Origin: ELB16-189 sp018266435
GTDB taxonomy: Bacteria; Bacteroidota; Bacteroidia; Cytophagales; Cyclobacteriaceae
Assembly: GCA_030123525.1 (NCBI GenBank)
Contig: CP126125.1
Span: 1,798,001-1,862,000 of the forward strand
Length of the DNA stretch: 64,000 bases
Direction of reading: 5' to 3'
Position numbers and translations under genes: made by a program. The stretch's first letter is position 1. Every line of letters starts with the position of its first letter. Under the pieces are notes generated by a model. The model saw nothing but the letters and a program-made list of their open reading frames with translations, was not told the DNA's origin and did not search any database. Shown here one piece after another: positions 27,063-36,858 of the stretch.

Positions 27063-27401
27063 TTACATTCCTGAGCCTTGCCCTGAATCCATTGATCCGA
27101 AAGGTGTTTCGGGCGTGGGTGGGGTCTCCGGCATCGGGGTGGGTGCTGGCGGTGGGGTAGGTGCAGCCACCGCAGCCACTTTAGGAGCAACTGGTTTTTT
27201 GGCTACAACTCTTTTCGGGGCTGCCTTTTTCGCTACTTTCTTCTTAACCGCTTTCTTTTTCGCTACTTTCTTTTTGGCAACCTTCTTTACTTTTTTAGGT
27301 GCCTTTTTAACAACCTTTTTCTTGGCTGCTTTTTTCACTGATTTTTTAGCTTTAGCTTTTGCTTTTCCTTTCTTGGCGGCTTTTTTTGCTTTCTTTGCCA
27401 T
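27063..27401 (-). CDS. Lys/Ala-rich histone-like protein
   Basis: A 112-residue low-complexity protein. Residues 1-75 are repeated AKK/VKK/KVAKK units resembling the eukaryotic H1 tail and chlamydial Hc2; residues 76-112 are Ala/Pro-rich and end in a Gly/Ser/Met tail (GSMDSGQGSGM). It probably binds DNA nonspecifically through the Lys-rich tail. There is no folded domain. The opposite strand carries a hydrophobic mirror reading frame, which is an artefact of Lys codons. The gene diverges from recA, about 250 bp away. Confidence 0.8.
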   Translation of the reverse strand: MAKKAKKAAKKGKAKAKAKKSVKKAAKKKVVKKAPKKVKKVAKKKVAKKKAVKKKVAKKAAPKRVVAKKPVAPKVAAVAAPTPPPAPTPMPETPPTPETPFGSMDSGQGSGM

Positions 27402-27593
27402 GGTGCAACGGGTTAAATTTTTTTAGTGTATTGAAGAGTTAGGATTTTTTTAAATCACTCTGAAATTTAGGGAAAGTGTTTGGACTTGAAATAGTATTGC
27501 AAAAAAAAGTTTTTTGAGGTAAGTCAAGCAGAAGATCATTCTTGTCGAGTCATTACTAAGAACAAGGATAAAAAAATAAATAGGCCCATGATT

Positions 27594-27624
27594 TTGGACA
27601 TTAGCAAAATACTAAATAATTTAG
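27594..27624 (+). promoter_or_regulatory. promoter of recA
   Basis: TTG (27594-27596), a 20-nt spacer and TAATTTAG (27617-27624) followed by CA, the same ten bases as in the Hc1-like histone promoter. The start codon is 25 nt downstream. No LexA-type operator was recognised. Confidence 0.5.
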
Positions 27625-27648
27625 CATTTCAATTTTAACGATAAAACT

Positions 27649-28674
27649 ATGACCCCCGATGCAAAAGAAAAACTGAAAGCCCTTCAGCTGACCATTGACA
27701 AACTGGAAAAAACCTATGGCAAGGGTACCGTGATGAAATTAAGTGATGAGAAAATCATGGACGTGCCGGCCATTTCCACCGGTTCTCTGGGACTTGATAT
27801 TGCCCTTGGCATTGGCGGCATTCCCCGCGGAAGAGTTACCGAAATATACGGGCCTGAATCTTCCGGAAAAACAACGTTAACCATGCACATGATTGCCGAA
27901 GCTCAAAAAAAAGGTGGGCTCGCTGCTTTCATTGATGCTGAACATGCCTTTGATAAATCGTATGCCGAGAAACTGGGAATTGATACCGAAAACCTGCTCA
28001 TCTCACAACCTGACAATGGCGAGCAAGCTCTTGAAATTGCCGAACATCTGATCCGTTCTGGAGCAATAGACATTATTGTAATCGATTCGGTTGCCGCCTT
28101 GGTTCCCAAAGGAGAATTAGAGGGCGAAATGGGCGAAAGCAAAATGGGATTACAGGCACGGTTGATGTCGCAGGCGTTGCGTAAACTGACCGGTACCATT
28201 AGCAAAACAGGATGTGCTTGTGTTTTTATCAACCAATTGCGCGAAAAGATAGGAGTGATGTTTGGCAATCCGGAAACGACTACAGGTGGTAATGCCCTGA
28301 AATTTTATGCGTCCGTAAGGCTGGATATTCGAAGGATAGGCCAAATTAAGGAAACATCAGATGATATCACCGGAAATCGCGTGAAGGTAAAAGTGGTGAA
28401 GAATAAAGTAGCACCTCCATTTAAAGTAGTAGAGTTTGATATTATGTATGGACGCGGTATATCCAAATCGGGTGAAATTGTTGATTTAGGAGTGGAGTTG
28501 AATGTAGTTCAAAAATCAGGCTCCTGGTTCTCATACAATGGAAACAAATTGGGGCAGGGACGTGATGCCGTGAAGCAACTGATTGAAGACAACCCTGAGT
28601 TGATGGACGAGTTGGAGAAAAAAATCAAAGAGAAGATGGCAATCGGAGAGGAAACAAAGAAAGCAGAAGCTTAA
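27649..28674 (+). CDS. recA: recombinase RecA
   Basis: Homologous recombination and SOS protein; 341 residues, full length. It has Walker A GPESSGKT (about residues 66-73), Walker B IIVIDSVAALVPKGELEGEMG with loop L1, and NQLREKIGVMFGNPETTTGGNALKFY covering the signature and L2. The C-terminal domain is typical. It is monocistronic, bounded by a promoter and a strong terminator. Confidence 0.99.
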   Translation: MTPDAKEKLKALQLTIDKLEKTYGKGTVMKLSDEKIMDVPAISTGSLGLDIALGIGGIPRGRVTEIYGPESSGKTTLTMHMIAEAQKKGGLAAFIDAEHAFDKSYAEKLGIDTENLLISQPDNGEQALEIAEHLIRSGAIDIIVIDSVAALVPKGELEGEMGESKMGLQARLMSQALRKLTGTISKTGCACVFINQLREKIGVMFGNPETTTGGNALKFYASVRLDIRRIGQIKETSDDITGNRVKVKVVKNKVAPPFKVVEFDIMYGRGISKSGEIVDLGVELNVVQKSGSWFSYNGNKLGQGRDAVKQLIEDNPELMDELEKKIKEKMAIGEETKKAEA

Positions 28675-28689
28675 AATTTTCTTTAGCAA

Positions 28690-28724
28690 AACAAAAAGAG
28701 CCACCTAAGGTGGCTCTTTTTGTT
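28690..28724 (+). terminator. strong terminator of recA
   Basis: A perfect 16-bp stem, AACAAAAAGAGCCACC (28690-28705) and its complement (28709-28724), with a 3-nt TAA loop; the 3' arm contains the T5 tract. Symmetric, so it may work in both directions. Confidence 0.93.
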
Positions 28725-28795
28725 AAGGCCGGGCACACCAACGAAAAATCCTATCTAAAAAATTACTAATTTTCATGTTGATAAATTTTATAAAG

Positions 28796-31700
28796 ATGAA
28801 AACACTTCGGCTTTTCCTAACCTTGTTTTTGACCCTGGGCTCAATCTGCATTTTTGCACAAGCCAAATATGATAAAATGGTGAAGGCCTCTGAAACAGCC
28901 TATGATCTGGGCGATTACAAAAAAGCTATTTCAAATCTGGAAAAACTAAAGAAAAAAGGATTTAAAAAGCTCGGCCAGCAAAATCAGTACACACCACTCT
29001 ATTATTTATACAAAGCCAAATACCACTTGGCTTCCGGCAAGCTCAAAGATTTTGAAACCAATATTGATCTGGCTATATCGGCAAGTATTGTCAATTATAA
29101 AGAAGATAGCGAGAAGCACGGCCAGTTACTGATGAACGTGGCCGAACTTCACATACTAAATGGTTCGTACCGATTAGCCAAGGTATTTTTAGATCAGGCA
29201 AAAAAAATATTAGATGCAGGTGCATTTATGACCGATACTAATAAATCACGCTGGGGGCTATTGCTGGCCGAAGTACAAACAGGCCAAGGCTATTACAAAG
29301 AATCGTTAGAGACACTGCAAGAAGTGGAAAAATATTATTCAGGTAGAGCCGTAAAACAAGAAAGCTATGTTGACGACAAGGGCAATTTAAAAAGCAGACG
29401 TGTGCCCGATGACGAATTGAAAACCCGATACCGGGAGTATGCCCGGTGGATGACCGACCAGGCTAATACTTACCGTAACCAGGGAAACTACGATACGGCC
29501 GATGCCAGTTTTTCGAAAGCATCAGATTGGATCCGTAAAAATTTAGGAAGAACGGATCTTTCGTTTGCATACAACCAGTTTCTTTATACCAACTGGTCAA
29601 TTGAAAATGGGTTACAAACTGACCGTGATTTTGTGAAGGGAACCGGATACGATGAGGCCCTTAACAACCTAAAGGCGGCCCACAAACCCACACATTATTT
29701 AGCAGCCAGCATTTATGAAGAATATTTAAAAAGACTTTTGGCCCAAGGCAACACAGCTCGCTATCAAAACACAAAACTGGAGTATGAAAAAATGATCAAC
29801 AGCAATTACAAAGGCAGTGTGTATGCTGCCCGCCTGAAAGCGGTTGTGTACGATGCCAAATTTGACAGAGATAAGACCAAAAACTTGGAACGTGATGCCA
29901 ATAACTTACTCATTGAAAACCAGGAGTTACCTCACAACAATATCGTAACGACACGGGTTCTTGAATTTTTGTTTGGATTAGCCGTGTACAAAAAAAATTA
30001 TGCTGGAGCAGAAAAATACCTGATGGATATAGTATCCATCAAATCCGAACTGTTTGGTGAAGATGCTCCTGAAACTCACCTGACCAAAATCAAACTTGCC
30101 AATTTTTACCTGGATTACACTAACAAAATTGCCGAGGCAGGAAAAATATATCAGGAAAGTTTTATTAATAAAGTACAACCCCAGATTAACATCCGGCATA
30201 AAGATATGCTGGTGATACTCAACCACCTGGCAGCCTATTATGAAATGACCGACAACTACGAAGCAGCTGTTGCCACCTTGATCAAAGCAAAGTATGCCGC
30301 CCAAAAGAAATTTGATAATAAAGACCCCTTGTACGCAGTTGAGTTGACTCACAACGCCAAATTGCAACTTAAGTTAGGTCAATATGAAGAAGCCGAGGAA
30401 AACCTGAACGCCTCTCTGAAAATTCTGGAAGACTACAGAAAAGATGAAGAAAAAAAAGGATTTTTGGTGGATGCCATCCAAACACAGGCCGCTCTTTTTG
30501 GAATTAAAGGATTGTTTGATGAAGCTGAAGACAACCTTGACCGGGCAGCAAAAATTATTTCAAAAGCCAATCGGATTGATATAGTAGATGAATCGGTTAC
30601 AGCCCGCGAACTTTCTTCGCTGTTTATACAATTAGGCCGGTTTTCAGATACAGAAGATTTATTAACCAGACTTCTCAACGAATCTGAAAAAATTTATGGC
30701 TCTACCTCCTCACGGTTAATTGACCCGTTGGTGAACATGGGGCGGTTAACGTTAGCTAAAGGGGATTATACAGAAACAGACAAATTAGCTACGCGAGCCA
30801 AACAAATAGCCATGAGTGTGTATGGAGAGAAATCAACTAAGACTGCTCCGGTGCTTATACTCATTGGTGATCTGAACAACATCATCGGTGATTATCAAGG
30901 TGCCCGTGATAATTTCACCAAAGCCATGCAAAGTCAGGAAAAACAGTTTGGGCATAACCACATTGAAGTAGCCAAGTCGTTGGCGCGTCTTGCGCTCACT
31001 AAATTTTACAAAGGCGACCCTACTGACGGAGTTGAAAAAATGATGGTAGATGCACAAACTATCTTAGGCGATCGGCTTGGCAAAGACAACCCACAATATG
31101 CCGATGTACTTAAAAACCTGGCCATCGTAAATATTGCGCAAAAAGATTATTCAGTAGCATTTAGTTCACTTACCCAGGCTGAAAGCATCTGGCGAAACAA
31201 AACTGGGAGTAAAAACAACATTAATGCAGCCAGCATTTTTACATTGACCGGAGACGTTTATTATCAGATGAAAAATTATACTAAAGCAGAAGAATTTTAC
31301 AACAATGCCAAGAAAATTTACGATGATTATTTTAGCCGGTCGCACCCCGAGTATGTGAAAGTCCTGTCCAAATTGGCTAAAATGTATTACATGAAAAAAG
31401 ACTATAAACGCTCGAAACGCAACATTGAAGAGGCACTCAATAACTATGAACAATTTATCAAACAATATTTTCCTGCTTTGAGCGAACGTGAAAAGGCAAA
31501 GTACTGGAATACAATTAAAGGAGACTTTGAATTTTACAATACATTGGCCTTTGGTCAGATGGAAGATTTTCGTGACCTGGCCGGTAAGGTTTACAACTAC
31601 CAGTTGCTGACGAAAGCACTCTTGCTTAGCGCATCCATTAAAATCCGTGAGCGTATTCAAAACAGCAATGACGAAAATTTAAAGTCCACCTACGAATCAT

Positions 31701-33016
31701 GGGTTCAAAAAAAAGAGCTTCTAACTAATGCACTATCAATGAGCACGCAACAGTTGCTACAAAACGGCATTGACCCCGGGCTGTTAAGCGCTGAGGTAGA
31801 AAAACTGGAGAAAGAACTCAGCGAAAAATCAGAGTTATTCGGTCAGAGTTTTGATAACAAAAAGATCACGTACGAAAATGTGCAAAAATCAATTGGCAAA
31901 AATGATGTGGCTGTAGAAATGGTAAGGTATCGGTATTTTAATCATGATTTTACCGACTCCATCATTTATGTAGCCATGTATGTAAAAAATGACAATGCCC
32001 GGCCTAAGGTTATTACGCTGAGTGACGGGCATCAAATGGAAGGCCGGTATTTTCATTATTTCAGAAACTGCATCATCAATCATGTTGCAGATCAGTATTC
32101 GTATAAAATTTATTGGGAACCTATTCAGAAAGAAATCGGTCAATATGCTACGATTTACTTGTCTCCGGATGGAATCTATAACCTCATCAATCTTGAATCA
32201 ATTCCCACGCCCGATGGTAAATATGTCATTGACAACTCCAACATTGTAATAGTAAGCAACACCAAAGATTTGTACTTACGCAAGATTAAATCAAAGACGC
32301 AAGCTTCTAATACAGCCACGATGTTTGGCAATCCTAAATTTTACCTGGAGGCATCTGCTACGCGCACCATTGCCGATTTGCCCGGAACTGAAAAAGAAGT
32401 AAATGAACTGAAAGAGTTGCTTAGTAAAAGAGGGTGGAAAACTTTTGAATATGTTGAAAACTCAGCATCGGAAGAACGAGTGAAAGAATTGGAAAGCCCC
32501 AAAATATTTCACATTGCTACCCACGGGTTTGCCACCCCCACATTGAGTGAAGACGATGCCAAACAGATGACGCAAAGCGAAGCACAATTGACTGAAAACC
32601 CATTGCTCAAAACCGGACTCTTATTGAAAGGGGCGGGTGACTTGCTTAATGAAACCAATCACAATTACAACATGAAAAGCGGCATACTCACCGCTTACGA
32701 GGCCATGAGTTTAAACCTTGACAAAACCGACTTGGTTGTACTGAGCGCTTGTGAAACAGGGCTTGGAGAAGTATCTAACGGAGAGGGCGTGTATGGCTTG
32801 CAGCGGGCTTTTCTGGTGGCGGGCGCAAAGGTACTGGTCATGAGTATGTTTAAGGTAGATGATGAAGCCACACAAAGACTCATCCTTAACTTCTACAAAA
32901 AGTGGCTGACCACAGGCAACCTTCGCCAAAGCTTTATTGATGCTAAAAAAGAATTGCGCACGGATTACCCAAGCCCAATTTATTGGGGAGCGTTTATGAT
33001 GATTGGGTTGGAGTAA
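28796..33016 (+). CDS. large secreted TPR-CHAT protease-like protein
   Basis: About 1,406 residues. A signal peptide (MKTLRLFLTLFLTLGSICIFA) precedes a very long TPR array covering most of residues 30-950, a helical spacer, and then a C-terminal CHAT domain (caspase HetF-associated with TPRs, clan CD). The catalytic dyad is visible: His in FHIATHGFATP (residue 1243) and Cys in VVLSACETGLG (residue 1319), followed by the closing PIYWGAFMMIGLE. In other systems CHAT proteases cut a partner when the TPR part senses a signal. An ATG 21 nt upstream is in frame. It is followed at once by a terminator and the OmpA-like gene on the other strand. Confidence 0.88.
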   Translation: MKTLRLFLTLFLTLGSICIFAQAKYDKMVKASETAYDLGDYKKAISNLEKLKKKGFKKLGQQNQYTPLYYLYKAKYHLASGKLKDFETNIDLAISASIVNYKEDSEKHGQLLMNVAELHILNGSYRLAKVFLDQAKKILDAGAFMTDTNKSRWGLLLAEVQTGQGYYKESLETLQEVEKYYSGRAVKQESYVDDKGNLKSRRVPDDELKTRYREYARWMTDQANTYRNQGNYDTADASFSKASDWIRKNLGRTDLSFAYNQFLYTNWSIENGLQTDRDFVKGTGYDEALNNLKAAHKPTHYLAASIYEEYLKRLLAQGNTARYQNTKLEYEKMINSNYKGSVYAARLKAVVYDAKFDRDKTKNLERDANNLLIENQELPHNNIVTTRVLEFLFGLAVYKKNYAGAEKYLMDIVSIKSELFGEDAPETHLTKIKLANFYLDYTNKIAEAGKIYQESFINKVQPQINIRHKDMLVILNHLAAYYEMTDNYEAAVATLIKAKYAAQKKFDNKDPLYAVELTHNAKLQLKLGQYEEAEENLNASLKILEDYRKDEEKKGFLVDAIQTQAALFGIKGLFDEAEDNLDRAAKIISKANRIDIVDESVTARELSSLFIQLGRFSDTEDLLTRLLNESEKIYGSTSSRLIDPLVNMGRLTLAKGDYTETDKLATRAKQIAMSVYGEKSTKTAPVLILIGDLNNIIGDYQGARDNFTKAMQSQEKQFGHNHIEVAKSLARLALTKFYKGDPTDGVEKMMVDAQTILGDRLGKDNPQYADVLKNLAIVNIAQKDYSVAFSSLTQAESIWRNKTGSKNNINAASIFTLTGDVYYQMKNYTKAEEFYNNAKKIYDDYFSRSHPEYVKVLSKLAKMYYMKKDYKRSKRNIEEALNNYEQFIKQYFPALSEREKAKYWNTIKGDFEFYNTLAFGQMEDFRDLAGKVYNYQLLTKALLLSASIKIRERIQNSNDENLKSTYESWVQKKELLTNALSMSTQQLLQNGIDPGLLSAEVEKLEKELSEKSELFGQSFDNKKITYENVQKSIGKNDVAVEMVRYRYFNHDFTDSIIYVAMYVKNDNARPKVITLSDGHQMEGRYFHYFRNCIINHVADQYSYKIYWEPIQKEIGQYATIYLSPDGIYNLINLESIPTPDGKYVIDNSNIVIVSNTKDLYLRKIKSKTQASNTATMFGNPKFYLEASATRTIADLPGTEKEVNELKELLSKRGWKTFEYVENSASEERVKELESPKIFHIATHGFATPTLSEDDAKQMTQSEAQLTENPLLKTGLLLKGAGDLLNETNHNYNMKSGILTAYEAMSLNLDKTDLVVLSACETGLGEVSNGEGVYGLQRAFLVAGAKVLVMSMFKVDDEATQRLILNFYKKWLTTGNLRQSFIDAKKELRTDYPSPIYWGAFMMIGLE

Positions 33017-33025
33017 TATGGAATA

Positions 33026-33055
33026 AAGAAGGCTGACCGATCGATCAGCCTTCTT
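33026..33055. terminator. bidirectional terminator
   Basis: Arms AAGAAGGCTGA (33026-33036) and TCAGCCTTCTT (33045-33055), loop CCGATCGA, then ATTTTG. It separates the convergent CHAT and OmpA-like genes. Confidence 0.85.
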
Positions 33056-33063
33056 ATTTTGCT

Positions 33064-34281
33064 TTACTTTTGGGTTGAGCCATCTTCAAGGATTTCGATT
33101 TCCACCCTCACGTTAAGTTGTGCTTGCGGAGAGTCTTCACCATAAATGGGCTTCTTTCCTCCCCAGGCTTTAATTTCCATACGATTTCGGTTAATGCCTT
33201 GCGCAATCAAATAATTATGGATAACCAGTGCCCGCTCTTCCGATAATTTTTTAGCCGATCCCCGGCCATCTTTGGTGTTGTTGAGGGCAAAGAAATTTTT
33301 GGGGTCAGTTGTGGAGATGATTTTTCCCGAGGCATTGCCATTTGTGTGGCCGTGTATTCTGATTTTGTATTTTGGATTTTCTTTCAGCATATCCAATAAA
33401 CTGTTTACTTCATAACGTGATTCGGGCCTCATGATGGCTGCATCTTTATAAAAGTAAACATTATACATGATTGCGATGTCTCCTTTTTTAAGACGCACTA
33501 ATTCAAAGGGCACAGTGATTTTATTGCCGTCCACGGTAATGCCGTCTGTTGCTTGCGGATCGTTGAAATTTACGTGTTGCTGTATTTTGCGGTATCCAAA
33601 TACTTCACACTCTAGCCCCATGTTCCCCGATTTATTGATTGGTTTGATGTTTACATTTTCATTTCCGAGGTACGAGGCTACTTTGTAAGGCCGTGATTTA
33701 TCGAGGTCCATGACATCCACATCACCATTTATTTTTTTGTCGCCAGTAAAAATTTTAAATAAAAATGATTTGCTTCCCTCCGGCAACTCTTCGACAGGCT
33801 GAGCCAGAGGCTGGTTTTGATTTTCAATAATAACCGCTGTTGCTACATTGATGGATGCAGTTTGCTCGGTACTTACTGTCTTAATATTGTCATTGGGTTT
33901 CAGGGTTTCAATTTGCTTTCCGGTTACCGGATTTATATCGTTTCCTTGTTGAGTTTCTTCGCCCAGCCTTCCGGTAAAAACCCATGTATCAGAGTAGGTT
34001 GTTTCTTTTCTCAGTTTATTAGCCTCGTCAAATGCCGATGCTAAATCATTGGTTTGCATTACATATACGTAGAAAAGTTTGCGCAACGGATTGATTGAAT
34101 ACTGTGCTTCAATCTTATTTTTTTTAGCCGTTTCGGTAAATTCAATAGCATTTTTAGAAATGGAAAATGCCCCAATCACAACATAGTTGGAGGTTGAAGT
34201 AATACCCTGGCCTCCGCTGGCCGAAAGTTTACAGGCAAGCGAAAAGGTGAGAACAACAAGTAAAGCCAATTTCTTTTTCAT
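33064..34281 (-). CDS. OmpA-family protein with SPOR-like N-terminus
   Basis: About 405 residues. A signal peptide from the chosen Met (MKKKLALLVVLTFSLACKLSA) is followed by a SPOR-like segment (YVVIGAFSISKNAIEF ... LFYVYV, about residues 30-105). A polar linker leads to a beta-sandwich region and a C-terminal OmpA peptidoglycan-binding domain with IRIHGHTNG, LSEERALVIHNYLIAQGI and NVRVEIEI. It probably ties an outer-membrane or periplasmic assembly to peptidoglycan. The frame is open 60 nt further upstream, but the Met at 34281 gives a normal signal peptide. Confidence 0.85.
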   Translation of the reverse strand: MKKKLALLVVLTFSLACKLSASGGQGITSTSNYVVIGAFSISKNAIEFTETAKKNKIEAQYSINPLRKLFYVYVMQTNDLASAFDEANKLRKETTYSDTWVFTGRLGEETQQGNDINPVTGKQIETLKPNDNIKTVSTEQTASINVATAVIIENQNQPLAQPVEELPEGSKSFLFKIFTGDKKINGDVDVMDLDKSRPYKVASYLGNENVNIKPINKSGNMGLECEVFGYRKIQQHVNFNDPQATDGITVDGNKITVPFELVRLKKGDIAIMYNVYFYKDAAIMRPESRYEVNSLLDMLKENPKYKIRIHGHTNGNASGKIISTTDPKNFFALNNTKDGRGSAKKLSEERALVIHNYLIAQGINRNRMEIKAWGGKKPIYGEDSPQAQLNVRVEIEILEDGSTQK

Positions 34282-34392
34282 GATAAAATTATCGTTTGTG
34301 TGTGGCAAAGTTACCATAGACATACATTTTAGATTTAACAATATAATATCAAAACATTACATGTCAAAGAGTTACATGAATATATAACAGGG

Positions 34393-36768
34393 TTATCTTG
34401 TGGAAATCGTTGAAAATGGCCTGGAAAGGCTTTCTCCGGAATCATCAATCAGTAATAAAATGTGATTTCCGGGCTTGGGTTGCAGCGCCAGTTTGTGAGT
34501 TTTTTTAGTAGAAGCGATAAAATTACCGTCTAAATGCCAAAAAATAGTTGCGTCTTTATTGCGATGGGCGGCTTCGAATACCAAATTACCAGAACTTCCA
34601 TCCAATTCAATGGGTACTACCACCTTTGAATTGTACTTGGGATAAACAATGTCCATGAGCGCTATGGTATTTGTAGGTGAGCAATCTTTTCTAAAGGGAG
34701 GCAGGCTATGATAGCCGGGGTGCTTTATTTTGTAATAATGCTCTTCAACTGGCGGAAGAACAAACCACGAAACTTCAACCATCTGGCTGAGTGATTCACA
34801 ATTAGCGTGAACCCTGAATTTTTGATCGGCAGATAAAAATATTTTCTTGTGATAGGGGCAGGGCAGTGTGGTTAACCCGGCATGATAAATTTTTATTGTG
34901 TCAACTTCATTGCACAATTCGGTTGCCCGGTGCCCGCTCTTTTTGCAAACTGCAATTTTTTCCATTTCAGATTCAGGGGCTTGAAACCACGCGTTGCCCG
35001 GAAGCATAGAAAACAAATCAAAAAGAATGGGAGCAGCCGTTTCGGTGCCGGTTAGGTTGGGGCGGCCTTCGCCATCGGCATTGCCTACCCAAACGCCCAC
35101 CACGTAATCGGGGTTTACACCCACCGCCCACCCATCGCGAAAGCCGAAGCTGGTGCCGGTTTTCCAGGCAATTTTTTTTGTGCTGCTGAAATTTTTCCAA
35201 CCGCTTCCTTCTCCGGGGCGATACAATTCTTTAAGCGCATCAAACGTAAGATAAACAGATGCCGCGCTTAACCACGATGTTTCTTCTTTTGCTTCTACTG
35301 CTTTTTTGCTATTCGCGATATACGTGAGGGAATGAAAATCATTTTTTGAATACCGATTCTTTCCGGGTGTCTCAAAATAATGATTAAGTGTTCTAGCCAA
35401 TGAAGCGTAGGTTCCGGTAATATCCCATAAAGTTGCTTCTGCTCCGCCAAGTATTAAAGAAAGCCCGTAATGGCTGGCAGGTTTGCTCAGTGTGGTGATG
35501 CCGATGTTTTTTAACAGGTCATAGAATTTCTCATAGCGATATTCCTGAAGTTCATAAACAGCCGGTATGTTTAGCGAACGGATGAGTGCAGCGTGAGCAG
35601 GTACGGCCCCGTCAAATTCTTTTGAAAAATTTTTTGGTGAAAACCCGCTGATGAGTGTGGGCACATCAGGCCATAACTTGCCGGGAAGCATCTTACCTTC
35701 GTTTAACATGGCGGCAAACAAAAATGGTTTGAGTATGCTGCCTGTGCTTCGTGGGGCGGCTATCACGTCCACCTCTTCATTGTTTTCCTTTCCTGAAAGG
35801 GTATTGCCTACATATGCCAATACATTTCCTGTTTTTACCTCTGCAATGATAGCCGCAGTATTAAATACTCCGTTTATCTTCAGGCGTTGGTAGTGGTCTG
35901 AAAGTATTTCGGTAGTCCGTAGCTGAAGGCTGCCTTCAACCGAGGTGGTTATTTTTTGCTGACTTTTTCCATCGGCTATCGCACGGTTTAAAAGATGAGG
36001 AGCAAGACGAGGAAGCGGAAGTGGTGACTCGGGAAGCGGCTCATCTTGAGCAAGCTTTAATGTGAGTGTATCAAAGTATCCAGAAGAACTCAACTTGGCT
36101 AAAAGACGATTGCGTTTGTTTTTTAACCGCAACCTGTTTTTGCCGAGGTGCATGAGCGAAGGTGCATTGGGTAGCACAGCAAGGGTAGCTGCTTCTGCCC
36201 AACTTATTTCTGCGGTACTTCGGCCAAAGTACCTCCAGCAGGCAGCCTCCAGCCCTACTACATTTCCGCCCATCGGGGCATGGGTGGTGTATAGGGAAAG
36301 GATTTCGTCTTTGGAATAACGCCACTCCAGCCGGGTAGCTAAGATGAGCTCAATTATTTTTTCAAAAAATGTACGCGATTTTTTTTTACGTGCCAGGCGG
36401 ATTACCTGCATGGATAAGGTGCTGCCACCACTGACTATTTTCCAAGCCCGTAAGTTTTGTTGTGTGGCACGAACAAGGGCGAAAAAATCTACACCGGGAT
36501 GATGATAAAACCGTTTGTCTTCTGCCTGAACCAAAGCAATAGCAAATTTTTTGGGTACTTGTTGTGTTAACGGGAAACGCCATTGACCATCGTTGGCAAT
36601 AGACGCACTCAACAAATTTCCATGCCGGTCATTTAATACTGTAGAATAAGGGTCGTTGAAAAGCAGCGCAGGTAATGATAACCAATAAAGTAAGCCAATG
36701 GCAATGACCAAGGAAATTGCGATCCAATGCTTTTTTTTAAACTTGAGCCGTAACGAGTGTAAAGTCAT
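34393..36768 (-). CDS. pbpC: penicillin-binding protein 1C
   Basis: Bifunctional peptidoglycan synthase, 791 residues. It has an N-terminal transmembrane helix (WIAISLVIAIGLLYWLSLPAL), a glycosyltransferase-51 domain with EDKRFYHHPGVD (catalytic Glu) and GGSTLSMQ, and a transpeptidase domain with SxxK in RSTGSILKPF and KTGTSFGFRDGW. The C-terminal BiPBP_C domain (PKYNSKVVVPIELDGSSGN onward) is diagnostic for PBP1C. The alpha-2-macroglobulin partner often found beside pbpC is not in the window. Confidence 0.95.
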   Translation of the reverse strand: MTLHSLRLKFKKKHWIAISLVIAIGLLYWLSLPALLFNDPYSTVLNDRHGNLLSASIANDGQWRFPLTQQVPKKFAIALVQAEDKRFYHHPGVDFFALVRATQQNLRAWKIVSGGSTLSMQVIRLARKKKSRTFFEKIIELILATRLEWRYSKDEILSLYTTHAPMGGNVVGLEAACWRYFGRSTAEISWAEAATLAVLPNAPSLMHLGKNRLRLKNKRNRLLAKLSSSGYFDTLTLKLAQDEPLPESPLPLPRLAPHLLNRAIADGKSQQKITTSVEGSLQLRTTEILSDHYQRLKINGVFNTAAIIAEVKTGNVLAYVGNTLSGKENNEEVDVIAAPRSTGSILKPFLFAAMLNEGKMLPGKLWPDVPTLISGFSPKNFSKEFDGAVPAHAALIRSLNIPAVYELQEYRYEKFYDLLKNIGITTLSKPASHYGLSLILGGAEATLWDITGTYASLARTLNHYFETPGKNRYSKNDFHSLTYIANSKKAVEAKEETSWLSAASVYLTFDALKELYRPGEGSGWKNFSSTKKIAWKTGTSFGFRDGWAVGVNPDYVVGVWVGNADGEGRPNLTGTETAAPILFDLFSMLPGNAWFQAPESEMEKIAVCKKSGHRATELCNEVDTIKIYHAGLTTLPCPYHKKIFLSADQKFRVHANCESLSQMVEVSWFVLPPVEEHYYKIKHPGYHSLPPFRKDCSPTNTIALMDIVYPKYNSKVVVPIELDGSSGNLVFEAAHRNKDATIFWHLDGNFIASTKKTHKLALQPKPGNHILLLIDDSGESLSRPFSTISTR

Positions 36769-36811
36769 CTTTTAAATCTAAAAACAAATTTAGATTCGGC
36801 AACAAAACATC

Positions 36812-36841
36812 TTGCAATCACTTGGCGATTTATAATCTTTG
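36812..36841 (+). promoter_or_regulatory. promoter of the EamA transporter gene
   Basis: TTG (36812-36814), a 19-nt spacer, AATCTTTG (36834-36841), one mismatch to TAnnTTTG; start codon 17 nt downstream of the box. Confidence 0.5.
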
Positions 36842-36858
36842 CGACTTATTATTTTTTC

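Noticed and set aside
27115..27426. 103-codon hydrophobic + strand frame opposite the Lys/Ala-rich histone-like gene
   Set aside because: Alternating Phe/Leu/Ala is the complement of AAG/GCC/AAA codons; a strand artefact, not a membrane protein.
31166..31660. 164-codon frame on the minus strand inside the TPR-CHAT gene
   Set aside because: Antisense to a well-supported TPR region; Phe/Val-rich composition is the mirror of Lys/Asn/Glu codons and no family motif is seen.
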